A stretch of DNA of 64,000 nucleotides from Rotaria socialis. Its lineage: Eukaryota > Rotifera > Eurotatoria > Philodinida > Philodinidae. The notes under the pieces were generated by a model, which worked only from the letters and a program-made list of their open reading frames with translations, was not told the origin of the DNA and made no database searches. Both the position numbers and the translations under genes were made by a program. The stretch's first letter is position 1. Each line of letters starts with the position of its first letter. Of the stretch, positions 1 to 11,331 are shown one piece after another. The stretch is taken from NCBI GenBank assembly GCA_905331475.1, contig CAJNYU010003583.1:62001-126000 (forward strand). The letters are read 5' to 3'.

Positions 1-663
1 GAAGCTGCCTCAATCTATCTTTACACTATGGAAATGCTAGAAAAAGCAAGCGTTTACCATTTATTAAATCAAGCACTCCGCGCCGATAATCGGGCAGATG
101 TGCGTCCATGGTTTGCTTATCTAAAGCTTTTCGATTCTGCAACATCGAAATTGCCAAACTTTAAAGGTGTTATTTGGCGTGGAGTTGATAAAGACGTTAG
201 TCAGACATTCAAAAAAGGTCAAAGAATAACTTGGTGGAGTGTGAGTTCATGTTCAAAATCAGTTGACGTCATTTCGTCATTTATTAAAGCAGCTCCACAA
301 AGTACCCTTTTCAATATTGAGTGTTCGACTGGAAAATCGATTGTAGCGTATACATGTTACCACAGTGAAAATGAAGTCATTCTAATGCCAGGCACAGTGT
401 TTGAAGTTGCAGCAGACCCTTTGCATCACCATGGCGGGTTACATTTGATACACTTAAAAGAAATTTTTGATGACGATGACAATGACGATGATGATATTGA
501 TGATGAACCGAAAGGAACTACGGGAACAACAAATTCAAGGGCTTCGGCAGTTGCATCTGTTTCACAGAAAATGAGCAATATCAGTTTAGGTGAGCAAAAG
601 GACTCGAAAAATAGTGATTCGCAGACGATGCTTGAGTCATTCATCGCGTTTCTGTTTCATTAA
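1..663 (+). CDS. ADP-ribosyltransferase (ART) domain protein, 5' partial
   Basis: C-terminal part of an arginine-specific mono-ADP-ribosyltransferase, which moves ADP-ribose from NAD to target proteins. The frame is open to the first base of the window, so the ATG at 28 is internal and the gene begins outside. The R-S-E triad is visible: a W-R-G arginine near codons 59-61, a W-W-S-x-S-S serine block near 78-83, and an E-N-E-V-I-L-x-P-G glutamate turn near 123-131 (codons counted from base 1). After the domain comes a run of about a dozen Asp residues (bases 466-510), then a low-complexity Ser/Thr tail ending in TAA. No membrane segment is visible in this part. The domain resembles the ART domains of bdelloid multi-domain proteins; the upstream partner cannot be seen. 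Confidence 0.85.
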   Translation, partial: EAASIYLYTMEMLEKASVYHLLNQALRADNRADVRPWFAYLKLFDSATSKLPNFKGVIWRGVDKDVSQTFKKGQRITWWSVSSCSKSVDVISSFIKAAPQSTLFNIECSTGKSIVAYTCYHSENEVILMPGTVFEVAADPLHHHGGLHLIHLKEIFDDDDNDDDDIDDEPKGTTGTTNSRASAVASVSQKMSNISLGEQKDSKNSDSQTMLESFIAFLFH

Positions 664-711
664 ATATTTAAAACATGTCATTTAAAAATACCAATAACCC
701 TGTTGTAATTT

Positions 712-1863
712 CGGTGACCGTTCAATTCGTCGCATGACAATTCGTTGCGATCAGTTCGTCGCATATATAGGCGAGGATACATTAATTGAATTAAGATATT
801 TAGTGTAGAATGTTATTTAATTAATCATGTAAATTGTGTACGCTGTTATTGAATTATTAAATATACATGAGGAATATAAGATGTGCTTCGGAAAACGCAA
901 TAATTTACTTCTGAAAAGATTTCTTAAAGAATTCTTTAAGGGGATGAATTCTGATGAAATCCTCACCTAAAAGAAGAAATCAATGAAAGCAAATTTCACT
1001 TTTTTTTTTAAGTATATAATTCGTTCAGCACTGTCTGGGACAGTTTTCTGTGATACGTAAAGATGCTCGGTTAGTGGTTCAAATATTTTCAAAGTAGGCT
1101 TCACGTTTATGCTCCGAAGATTGAAATTTAAAAGAATTATTGGATAGAGGAATACATTTTTAAACCCTCATAAGAATTAGAGTTGAAAGTTTAAAATTAA
1201 AGTTAAAATTGTTGAAATTTAAATTGGAAAGAATTTTAAGAAAAGATGATCAAGGTTGGTTTAGGCTTTATTGAGAGTATTTCAAATTATTTTTTTTACA
1301 TTTTCTACAAATAGAAGTAGTGTTTCGTCCACAAATTGTGTTAAGAAATAAATGTTGTCGATTATCTCTAGAATACAGAAGATTGAATTTCAGGAATCGT
1401 GTATGATTTGTTGAAGAATTTTGATTTTTATTAACACATGCGTATCTCAAATACTAGATTTTCTTATTTTTCTTATATATTACTGATTAAGTCATATTTT
1501 TTCCAAATAACGATAACTAATTTGCATCATTACGAATTACTGAATAAAAAACATTATTTCTATATAATTTTAATTTTCATACTAGAAAAAATTAAATTCA
1601 TTTTTAATTCAATTCCATTGAGTTTTTATCATTTAAATTCTAGTTAATTTAATTTTGGAAAACATGTAAATTCAGATCTCTATTGTTAAAAAAACGTATT
1701 ATCACGAAAGAGTCATTATTTTCTGAAGAAAAACATCTGTCAGAGTGATTAATTAAATAGCATTCTACACTAAATATCTTAATTCAATTAATGTATCCTC
1801 TCCTACGTATATATGCGACAAACTGATCGCAACGAATTGTCGTGCGACGAATTGAACGGTCAC
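712..1863. mobile_element. Non-autonomous DNA transposon with ~115 bp terminal inverted repeats
   Basis: Bases 712-825 and 1748-1863 are near-perfect reverse complements. Both ends begin GGTGACCGTTCAATTCG and carry the word TTCGTTGCGATCAGT with small differences. About 920 bp of AT-rich DNA without a believable gene lies between them, so this is a deletion derivative or MITE-like element. ATTT-like flanks are present on both sides, but the target duplication is not clear enough to assign a superfamily. Confidence 0.8.
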
Positions 1864-2561
1864 CATTTTATGGGAAATCACATAATATCATTCATCGTTT
1901 CATTAAGCTAGCTCTCTGTCTCCATGCTCAATCTATTTGGCACTGTTATTCGCACTTATTCTATAGACTAGTTTTTTTACCTATTTATTGTGTTATTTTT
2001 GCAAAACAATAAATCTAAAGAAAATGAGCTCGAGGAGGCCCTATTAGATGCAGTCTGATGCCATCTACCTATTTTGTGAAAGTCGTATCGTTGTTTGAGG
2101 AATCTCGATTTTGTTGGGAAAAATGACAAAAATCATCAGTTTTGACGATATATTGCGATCTATTCGCACGATTAATCGGACTGCTAAATCGCAATAAAAT
2201 CTACGATTTCGTCGCGATTTTTATGACATGTGTATGAATCATTTTTTTTGTTAATCAAGAACGATTCAGTACATTTTTGTTCGTCATTTAGTATAAAGAA
2301 CAGGATTTGTTTTAACTGGAAGGTTCTTATTCTTTGAATGACGTTCTGTGAAAATGTCATATAGCCTAGATTTTAACAAATAATTAATATATGTTATTCT
2401 TTTCCGTCTTTGTTATCTATTTGTTTACTTTACCATTTCGGAGTGACGGAGCACTTGAAAATAATAGCGTAATGATGATGGGAAGCGCATCTATTCAAAA
2501 TGAAAGTGCAGTTCTACAAGACATGAAGATTATCAAAATTTTTAATTTCATTTAGCTTCTT
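1864..2561. other. Intergenic, nothing recognised
   Basis: AT-rich sequence between two mobile elements. No coding-like frame, RNA gene or repeat was recognised. Confidence 0.5.
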
Positions 2562-2848
2562 CCCAGATCGAGCAATCCGACAGTAGGCACCTATCGGAAC
2601 CCATCCGATCCGACTGGAATCCAATAGGATTTTATCGGATCCTGTCAGATCTTGCAAAGTTATCGTTGGATTCCGGGTCGAGGAATCGATGTCGGATCCT
2701 CAGTGTCGGATTCCTATGAATTCCAAGGAAAAACCGTTGTATGTCATTGGAGGTTCATAGGATTCCGACATTGAGGATCCGACATCGATTCCTCGACCCG
2801 GAATCCAATAGAATTGTATCGGATCCGATGTCGGATCAGTCGACCTGG
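2562..2848. repeat. Foldback element rich in GGATCCGA words
   Basis: A self-complementary stretch. An arm at about 2664-2722 (TTGGATTCCGGGTCGAGGAA onward) is repeated in reverse complement at about 2750-2812. The outer ends are imperfect inverted repeats of the form CCCAGATCGAGCAATCCGAC and CCAGGTCGACTGATCCGAC. There is no coding potential. The copy at 22441-22757 shares the style and the CCCAGG end, so these look like one family of small foldback transposons. Confidence 0.7.
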
Positions 2849-3206
2849 TTTACAATTTAAAAAGTAATAACCACTCTGACTGACTAAACTTGAAAGGTTT
2901 AAAAAGCTCAGAAAAATTATCCATTTTGAAATATTAATTAGACTATTTTTTCTAACCTTATTGCAATATTTGAATGATAATTTTGAAGTTCAAAACAATG
3001 CGAGGTTTAATTAGTCAATTGAAAAATAATGAAAATCGATAATTAATTAATATTTGTTTCAATATTAGCACATGCTACTAAAAGGTTGTCTGTAAAAGTA
3101 TACACTGAATGATGAGCAAAACTATTGTTCGTCTCTGAAGATTTATGAAACAGTTGAGTAAGTCATCAAAATGTGCTATAATTTATTCATTCACTTTAAA
3201 TGAAGA
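2849..3206. other. Intergenic, nothing recognised
   Basis: AT-rich spacer between two small mobile elements; no supported feature. Confidence 0.5.
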
Positions 3207-3214
3207 GGTTTACA

Positions 3215-3449
3215 CAAGGGGGAAAAAGCTGATTTAAATCACAGTAAAACTCAACTTACAATCAATAGAAATTAACTGTATTGGAATGAGTTTGCGTGAG
3301 TTTTGGTGCCTTTGAATGATTTTCAGTAATAATTTATGATTTGGAATAGTTTTTAGTTAGTTTAGCAAGTTTTTCGTTTTCTCAAACTCATTTTAAATCA
3401 GCTACACTCAGAAAAATCATGAAACTCATAAATCGCTTTTTCCCCCTTG
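3215..3449. mobile_element. hAT-type MITE with 8-bp target duplication
   Basis: A 235-bp element whose ends are CAAGGGGGAAAAAGC and its reverse complement. It is flanked on both sides by GGTTTACA (3207-3214 and 3450-3457), an exact 8-bp target-site duplication. A second inverted pair lies further in (GCTGATTTAAA near the left end, TTTAAATCAGC near 3400). An 8-bp duplication and a CA-GGG terminus are the usual marks of hAT elements. No transposase is encoded, so it must have been moved in trans. Confidence 0.85.
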
Positions 3450-3457
3450 GGTTTACA

Positions 3458-4733
3458 AATATATTCGCACATATATATATATAGATTAAATCAGTTCCCA
3501 ATATTTGGAACCGAACCGATCGCATCACTCTTGCCGAATAAGATATTATTTGATCTGTCTTTTTTAATATACTTAAAAAGTTGTCAATATTTCAGACTCA
3601 TCTTCCATCTATTATCAACACAGTTCACAAGGAAAAGATACAAAATATTTATGTATGCATCTATAGTTATTATTTTTTCTTTTACTTAACAGTGCATCGC
3701 AAGGGTGAGAAATTGACAATGGATTGAAGATTAGTCCGGAAAATGCACGAGTTTTTTTAAATAGATTTTAAAAAAAGTGATTGAAGAACTCGTATATTAT
3801 TAGTAATTATTCTATTTAAATATATATCTTATATAGCGAAGTCCATATTATCCAGAATTCAATACACTCGAACGTTAGGAGTGTTACTTGGAAGCAGCAG
3901 CATTTTTGCATCGGAAAATAGCACTGTGGCTAGTATAACTAAGCATCTTAGATAATGGGCACATTCTGCTCTTTAGCATAGATCAACAAAACACGTATTC
4001 TTTTTTGGAATAACATCATCATTATTATAAGTAATGTATCGTTTTTCAATGCAATCTTGTGCAGTGCCAAATATGCATGAGGGTTTGCATATGTTTAGCT
4101 CTCGTTTTCTGAAACAAACACAAGCGTACCCACGCCAAGACTCAGAGTCGCATCCTCAGCATTGAAGGGTATCTGCGAATAGTACTGAGAAATTTCTGAA
4201 CGGAGAGAGCAATGAAATTAAAGCACTATCAGAGCGAGGCCTGCTCGGCAATATCTAGAAAACTATGCCATTTGGATATCTGAAAATCTTGCACGCATTG
4301 GAAAATGTTCTCAACTGAAAAATAAAACCGTACAGCTATGACAAAATTGCCAACGGATAGATTATTCATTCAAAAACATTACTGTAAGTATGAAAAAGTC
4401 CAGCATAGTTGAGATGATTTCCAAAATTAGAGAAAAAGTCTAAAAACGTTTCAAAGTCATGAAATAGTTGGAAAAGTGTGACCGAATATCGGAAGAATGT
4501 GAAACATTCCAGAAAATCAAGCGAGCCATGAGACATGTAGAGCTGCAGAGAATCTTGTAAAAATCTAGAAGATTCTATGAATCGCGGCAAAAAAGTAAGC
4601 TAAGGATGAAGGGTGTTTTATAATATTAATAAAAAATATCGGAAGCTTTAAAGACTGCGAAAGATTCCACTAAAATGTGCTGAAGTGCGTTGAGTTTTGT
4701 CTTTCGAACCTTTTTTCACTTGGTCTATTGCAG
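3458..4733. other. Intergenic, upstream of the NHL gene
   Basis: No recognisable coding exon. An upstream exon of the NHL gene could be here, but none shows a convincing start and splice donor. Confidence 0.4.
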
Positions 4734-5644
4734 TTGTTATCCCAAATATTCCTGCAAATGCCAAATGGGCAGAAAACGGCACCACCGTCGCTGGAGGCCA
4801 CGGAAGAGGTAATGAATTAAATCAGCTCAACAGCCCTTATGGCATCTTTGTGAGCAATGATCAAACACTTTATATAGCTGATAAGGATAATGACCGTATT
4901 GTGGAATGGAAGTCTGATGCAACTTGTGGTCAAGTAGTAGCCGGCGGTAACGGCGAAGGCGATCGAGTTAATCAATTAAATAAACCAAGAGATGTGGTTT
5001 TTGACAAAGAAACCGATAGTCTCATCATCTGTGACAGTGATAATGGACGAATGATAAGATGGTATTGTCAGAAATCAAAAAGCCAGGAAGTTATCATTCA
5101 GAATGCCCCTTGTATTGGATTGAGAATGGACGATCAGAGATTTCTTTATGTAACGGGCTTTGATGCAGTGAGACGGTATAACTTTGGAGAGAAGGATGGG
5201 ACAGTGGTGGCAGGAGGCAATGGGAAAGGCAACGAACTCAATCAAGTTAATTGGCCCACATACGTCTTTGTCGATCAAGATTATTCCGTGTACGTCTCGG
5301 ACTCGAAAAATCATCGGGTGATGAAATGGATGAAAAATGCAACGGATGGTATCGTTGTGGCAGGTGGTCAAGGCGAGGGTAATGCTTTGGCACAGTTGTC
5401 ACGTCCCAAGGGAGTTTTTGTTGATGCGCGGGACACAATTTATGTGGCAGATGATGGTAACCATCGAGTAATGCGTTGGTGCAAAGGAGCTAAGCAAGGA
5501 TCTGTGATTATTGGCGGAAATGGCCCAGGAAAACGAGCGAACCAACTACAGAATCCCGAAGGCTTATCATTCGATTGTAATGGTAATCTATATGTTTCTG
5601 ATTACGGAAATAATCGAGTTCAACGATTCTCCATTGAAATATAA
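4734..5644 (+). CDS. NHL-repeat beta-propeller protein, 5' exon not found
   Basis: About 300 residues made almost wholly of NHL repeats, which fold as a propeller used for protein, sugar or RNA binding. Six blades can be counted, each with the pattern NQL-x-x-P-x-G-[IV]-x-V-D followed by [IL]YV[AS]D-x-x-N-x-R-V-x-[RK]W; blade three is the most worn. Between blades is the recurrent G-G-x-G-x-G-N. The frame has no ATG at its 5' end. A good splice acceptor (pyrimidine tract, then TTGCAG ending at 4733) comes directly before the first blade, so the protein starts in an upstream exon that I could not place. It ends at TAA 5642-5644. There is no catalytic domain. Large families of such NHL proteins are known from bdelloids; the ligand is unknown. 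Confidence 0.8.
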
Positions 5645-8024
5645 TCTTGAACTATTTTTGGGTGTGGGTGTGGATGTTTTATGTGACTGTAACTGTGAAA
5701 ATATATACGTATGTGCAGACCCTTCAAACTTCAACATTCGTTTTCAATCACGCTTCACAAAAAAAAACATTTCATTTGTATCTGACGTGGAGTGGCGAAT
5801 CGATTTGTTGAGAGAGTAAGCATGATGTTGGCTGATACTTGTGCTCACAATGGTTATTATCTCGTATGTGAAATATCTTGGCTAAAATTATGAGATTAAC
5901 AAATATTCCGATTGGGGCCCATGGAACCTTTATTTTCTGTTTATAATAGAAGTGAAAAGTGCCTTTACATATTTTCTGATTATTGGTATACTTATCTGAG
6001 GTCTCGATTGTTCATTTGTCATCAAATGAACTGTTACTTATGTCAACGATATGATCAATACAGGGTTAAACTACTCGTTCATCTACTAACAGTAGCGATC
6101 GCTAAAGAAAATCTTATAGTTCATGATCAATTTTAAGCATCTTTCAAAACGACGATCTGTACTGATGATTATTTTAATGGTATAATATTTCAATTTTTCT
6201 TTTGAGAATAGTAAACAGATCTCTCATGAGTAATTAAGTTATGAGCTCTATTTATAGATACTTAAAAGTGGTCCAATACAAGAGGTGAGTACTTATTTAG
6301 ATCTAAGTTAATAATCAAATAACGGCTAGAAATTTGCAGGTGTTTCTGATATTATCAATAAATGAAATAAAATGAGTATTTTGGTCAGCTACTGTGCTAT
6401 GTTTCATGAACTTGTTCTTACAAAATAAATTCGAATTTAAATGAGATATCAGTGAATAAAATTTCGAAATTCTATGTTCGAAACATCGCCGATGGCATTT
6501 ATTGTTAAAATAAATGAGAGAATAACATCAATCGGAATGTCAATACGAGTGAAGTATATTTCTTTATATGTAGAAGTATGTCAGAATAAAGAAATGAATC
6601 GCCTATTTAATTGATAATCATATTATTTTTTTACTGTGTTATGTTATTAATCGAATGAAGATTTAATTGTGTTTTTACCCACAAAATATTCTATTCCTCT
6701 TTGACCTATGCGAATCTCAAACTAGTCCACGATAGACACATAGATAAATTTGAATAGATTTTAATTGCTTAATTGATAAACATAAAACTTCTTCGAGCAC
6801 AAACTAAACTGAATTCGTTTGTTTATGTCATCGAATCTGACTGAAGAACTATTGAAATAAAATCTTTTTAGAGGCACACAAATTGTTAGTTTTAGTTTCC
6901 AATGTGTAAATATTTAGGATAAACAAATATTGATAGGAATGATTTTTTTCTAATCTTATTTCTTGTACAAACGTCACTACTGTAAAAACTTTTTCCATAT
7001 CATTTTCACCCGAAGATAATGCAACAAAATATAGGGAAAGAATTTGACTTGATTATATCTTTTAAATAGATAGATGTAGAAATGTTGAGTATAACATCAT
7101 TTCAGAGACACCACTTATTTTTCAATCCAGAAATAACGAGAAAAAATCTTAATATTTACACTGACAAAAATACATTTATCACTCATAATTGATTCAAAAA
7201 TGTTGGGCGTAATAATAAATAATTTATAAAAATGTTCTTATATCTTGAATAGATCTATCTCGTATCAATTCTATCATTCATGCTTCGCCATTTGTAATAT
7301 TTAATTAGGTTTGCGATGTATTTTTTTTCAGCTTAGTATATGCTAACAGTGTAAGAAAAAAACAACGCGAAATCTTGAAAAACTTCCCATAGATTACAAT
7401 GAATTCATTGGACACACAACTCTCTTGATGTAAATATTATTTCACAGAATTTTATCTTGTATGAGAGTCATTCAATTATATATGTAAAAGTCTATTATGG
7501 GTATGACTATCTCTGCTTTTCAGATTTATCTTCCATACTCTTATTTTTGCAATGACTGTCGAGAGAAAACATGATTACACAACATAATACCCAATGCTTT
7601 TCAAGGTCATACAATGTTATATAATCGCGTTGACGTTCTCATAACCCTACCTATTGTATAACAGGTGCGTCTTATCAATCACAATGATGATGCATAAGAC
7701 GAGAAGAATCGTGTAAACCTCGATGAGACAAAGAGAATAGAAGCATCTCTTTTATTTTCAAAAATAAAACAATGTTACATCAGACTACCTTCTATAACTG
7801 TTTTGTTTCTTATCTTTATTTGGTTTTACTTGGCAAACACAAGGTTGTGCAACTGTGAAATTCTTGTCAGTACGTCAAATAAAAATTTACGATAATAAAG
7901 TAGAAAAACGATAAGGAAACTAAATCATTTTAGACGTAGATCTTTTACATATAAATATATGAGCCAATTGGCTAGCTGAGGTATTCAAATCATTTTCAAA
8001 TTAGAGAAACCACTAACGGCAAAG
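5645..8024. other. Intergenic, AT-rich
   Basis: About 2.4 kb with no supported gene. It begins with a G-rich GGGTGTGGGTGTGGATG tract at about 5659-5675, of the type seen at several other places in this window. A short open frame at 5912-6136 shows no family resemblance or exon signals. A TATA-like ATAAATATAT at 7951-7960 lies 65-75 bp before the fasciclin start codon. Confidence 0.5.
7951..7960 (+). promoter_or_regulatory. Possible TATA box of the fasciclin gene
   Basis: ATAAATATAT about 65 bp upstream of the start codon at 8025. The position is reasonable for a short 5' UTR, but in AT-rich DNA such a word is weak evidence. Confidence 0.3.
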
Positions 8025-9134
8025 ATGCAACTGCGAATCATCACTACTTTCGCTATACTATTTTTTCTTCAAACAATGAGACTTCAAGGTAAAATTCTCA
8101 GTCTTCATTAAAAGTAATTTTACGTAGTGTTTCACCAAATTGTTTTTCTCTAAGACCAAGTTAATCAGAAGAATTTAGATTGCTGAATACTGTCAACTTT
8201 TACTACTTTAGCACAACTGGTAGATATTGTTCAAACGGCCAGCAATGAAAATCTCACAACTTTAGTTACTGCTATAACCGCTGCTGATCTTGTAACAGCA
8301 CTCAAAGGTACTGGCCCATTCACCGTATTTGCTCCTAATGATGCAGCCTTCAACAAACTACCAGACGGAGTTGTTGCTGACTTAGTTAAACCGGAAAACA
8401 AAGCAACATTAAGCAAAATCTTGCAATATCATGTCACTCCTAACCTTATCACAACAGGAGCTATCAGTAGAATGGTTTTACCAGCAAACGTTTCTATGCT
8501 AGCAGGTGGCTCGATTATAGTGAGCAAAGATGGAAACACTGTCAAGGTGAACAATGCAGCTGTCATCGTTGCTGATGTTTTCAACAGTAATGGTATGATT
8601 CATGCTATTGATTCAGTAATTCTACCAGCACTTGATATTGTTGAAACAGCTGTTACAAACGGGATATTCAAGACTTTAGTCACAGCTATTCGAGCCGCTG
8701 GACTTGAAGCAACACTCAAAGGTACAGGTCCATTTACAGTCTTTGCTCCTACCGATGCAGCTTTCAATAAGCTACCGAATGGAACGGTCGCCGATTTACT
8801 CAAGCCAGAAAATAAAGAAAAATTGACCAATATACTTAAATATCATGTTATCGGTAAACGAGTGTCATCGGCTGATATCAACGCAATGAAATTACCAGAA
8901 AAAGTGGAAATGTTAGGTGGTGGTACAGTTACAGTAACAAAAGATGGTAATTCTATCAAGGTCAACGATGCCTTGATTACGAAAGTAGATGTTACAAATA
9001 CGAACGGTTTAATACACGTAATTGATACTGTTCTAATGCCTGTAGTCAGTTCCGCCATGTCATTTTATCTCAACCAAGGTTTTTTTACAATATTTTTGTC
9101 TGGAATGTTGCTTTCATACCGCTTATATGTCTAA
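8025..9134 (+). CDS. Secreted or GPI-anchored protein with two fasciclin (FAS1) domains
   Basis: Two exons: 8025-8088 and 8212-9134, with a 123-bp GT-AG intron in phase 1, giving 328 residues. Exon 1 supplies a signal peptide of about 20 residues (MQLRII then a Thr/Phe/Leu-rich core). Two FAS1 domains follow in tandem. Each has the GTGPFTVFAP-[NT]-DAAFNKLP box and a later V-[NK]-x-x-x-I-[VI]-x-x-D-V-x-x-x-NG-x-IH-x-ID box, the H1 and H2 signatures of the family. The domains are so alike that internal duplication is likely. The last about 25 residues are hydrophobic and end close to the stop, as in a GPI-anchor signal. FAS1 proteins mediate cell adhesion or matrix binding. Confidence in the structure is high; the anchoring is inferred. 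Confidence 0.9.
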
Positions 9135-9189
9135 AAACGTTTTCAATGGTTCGATTACTTTTCTTTTATTAGAATTCACTTTTAATTTA

Positions 9190-9199
9190 AATAAATAAA
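9190..9199 (+). terminator. Polyadenylation signals after the fasciclin gene
   Basis: Two overlapping AATAAA hexamers about 56 bp beyond the stop codon. Confidence 0.55.
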
Positions 9200-11331
9200 T
9201 GAAATTCACTAGTGAAGTCTCTTGTGCCATTTTCTTCAACCATCAATGCATGCAGTGTAGTATCAAAAATAGTAAATGTTCTTTCCTTGTTCATGAATGT
9301 CTGTGAAGCTTACTGTTAGTGCTGCAAAATCTATTTTTATATTCATCATGTGCGAGAATTAGAAATGCGTTGAGTGAAATTTTGTCAGTTGAAGTTGATA
9401 ATTAGATATGAAAGCTTCGACTGTAGTCAAAAGTGTAGTCACTATTTTCAGCACTTTTCGATGAGATGTACAATCAGGTAGGAGCACACATGAGAAAATA
9501 GAAGAGTTATTTGTAGTTGCTCTATATTTTTCTATAAAATTGTTGCAGCAGGTTTTCCACACTACTGACTATCATTGATAATACTTGATAGTTACTATTA
9601 GTTGTATTTGCCATTATTTAGAATTAGAGTAAGGCTCATTTTCATCATTTTGCTGTTGTTTTGAAATTTAAAATACATATTAAAAACAAAAGGACAATAG
9701 ATTTCGATGATCTTGATTCTATCATATAGATTTCTCAAGGAACTCGAATACACTCAAGTTTATACTACAATCAGACAATAAAACTAGTTAAAATCAATGA
9801 ATACTAGTTCTAGTGGATAGGCGAAGAGCTGCAAAAAAGGTTTATTACGACGCCATTTGTTTTAGAGATTGTTATCAGTATCTCAAGGGAATGGAGATGC
9901 ATAGAACGTGAGTTTTCCGTATATATATATAAGTCGAATAGCCCTACACATCCTAAAACTTTCATCAAAGTTCGAGACTTGGCTAATAGAATTATAATTG
10001 AAATATAGCCCTATGCTCTCTAAAAACTGCAGAGCGCTTCTGATTTTGTTAGTATCTGAAACATTTTCACAGTTTCCGAAGTTGTGTAAATCGGATGTTT
10101 TTGTGCAAGCTGGTTTAAGTACTAATTGTGAATTACCAACCTTGTTTGACGTTAAAGACTTGACAAAATCAAAGATAAAACTTAATATTTCGGTCACATC
10201 GATGTAAATCCAAGACAAACACCATCATTGATTTCTAATCGTACAAGAGTAACAGAGTTTGAACAAATAACAAGAGTCATATAAGGAAGAATTTTTACAG
10301 TTTTTATTTTTTTCTAAACAACGTGAAAGAAGACTTTATTTCAATGACATTCGTCAACCTTTTCATTCTGACATTTTCCGTTACACACATCACCTAATAC
10401 TCATCGTCTAAGAAGACAATGAAACGCAAGACATTTCGTTGTCGTTTTCCGTGAATCTATAAAATATGCCTATTCTTTCCTTTAACTTTTGTGTGAATTC
10501 CTAGAAGTTTTCTACGAATATTACAGATTATTCATCTCTGATTTTAGTATGGTCGAAGCACCTGTCATGACAGTTTCCCTCACATCACACCAGAGCTATG
10601 CCATATTCAAGTCAATTTGCAAAGAATTTCTTCATGATTTGTTCATACTGTTTCGAATACATAATTACTCTCACAATTACCATCTATTCCGTTTTTAAGG
10701 AAGAAAGAAAGTTGAGAATTTAAAAAGCAGTGTCGACAATTGATAGTGATACATAGAAGCCACTCATTTTCTTTTGTATTGAACACTTTTAATGTGAGTA
10801 TATTCATTATGTGCGCGAGGGATATGAGAGCACCAATATTCACATCCAAACCCGCTTCCTTCCATCTACATTGCGCCCAAATTTCACACCGAACATGGAC
10901 ACAACTACAATCACATTTCACAGAGAAATTCGCTGCCACTTTCATACTCTTGCAAAATATGGTGCTGTGCAACGAGCGACGAAAAAATTGTTTTTCTTTT
11001 CTTCTCTTGATTCTTTATCCAACGTTTTTTTTATTTCAGCTTCGCTTATCTTGCCTGGTTTTGTTTTCAGTGAATTTTCATAAGCAGTGGGTTTTTTTCG
11101 TTTTGATTTGATTTTTATGAGTAGTATTTGATTTTAAGGTAAATATTTCGGAACTGAATTTCATTACAAACGAAACAAAGCTGTTGCAATTTTATTTGAA
11201 CTTAGATTTTCTACACATTAGATTAGTTACCAATTAATAGCTGTCACCACAGACTTTATAATCTACATTACAAAGTCCACTATTATAATCCTTTAAAGGA
11301 GAAATCTCAATTCTTTTCACAACAATTTCAA
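9200..11331. other. Intergenic between fasciclin and Hsp70 genes
   Basis: No supported gene. Opposed open frames at 9883-10218 (minus) and 9998-10207 (plus) overlap. The plus one, from an ATG at 10013, would give a 64-residue protein with a hydrophobic start resembling a signal peptide, but nothing else supports it. The region 10740-11111 also has open frames without any family signature. Confidence 0.4.

Noticed and set aside
5912..6136. 74-codon frame downstream of the NHL gene
   Set aside because: No family resemblance, no promoter or polyadenylation context.
9883..10218. Overlapping frames of 111 and 69 codons on opposite strands
   Set aside because: Neither shows a domain, splice signals or good composition; kept only as a remark on a possible small secreted protein.
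10740..11111. Frames of 90 and 123 codons upstream of the Hsp70 gene
   Set aside because: Two frames of the same strand overlap; composition is T-rich and low-complexity, with no signature.
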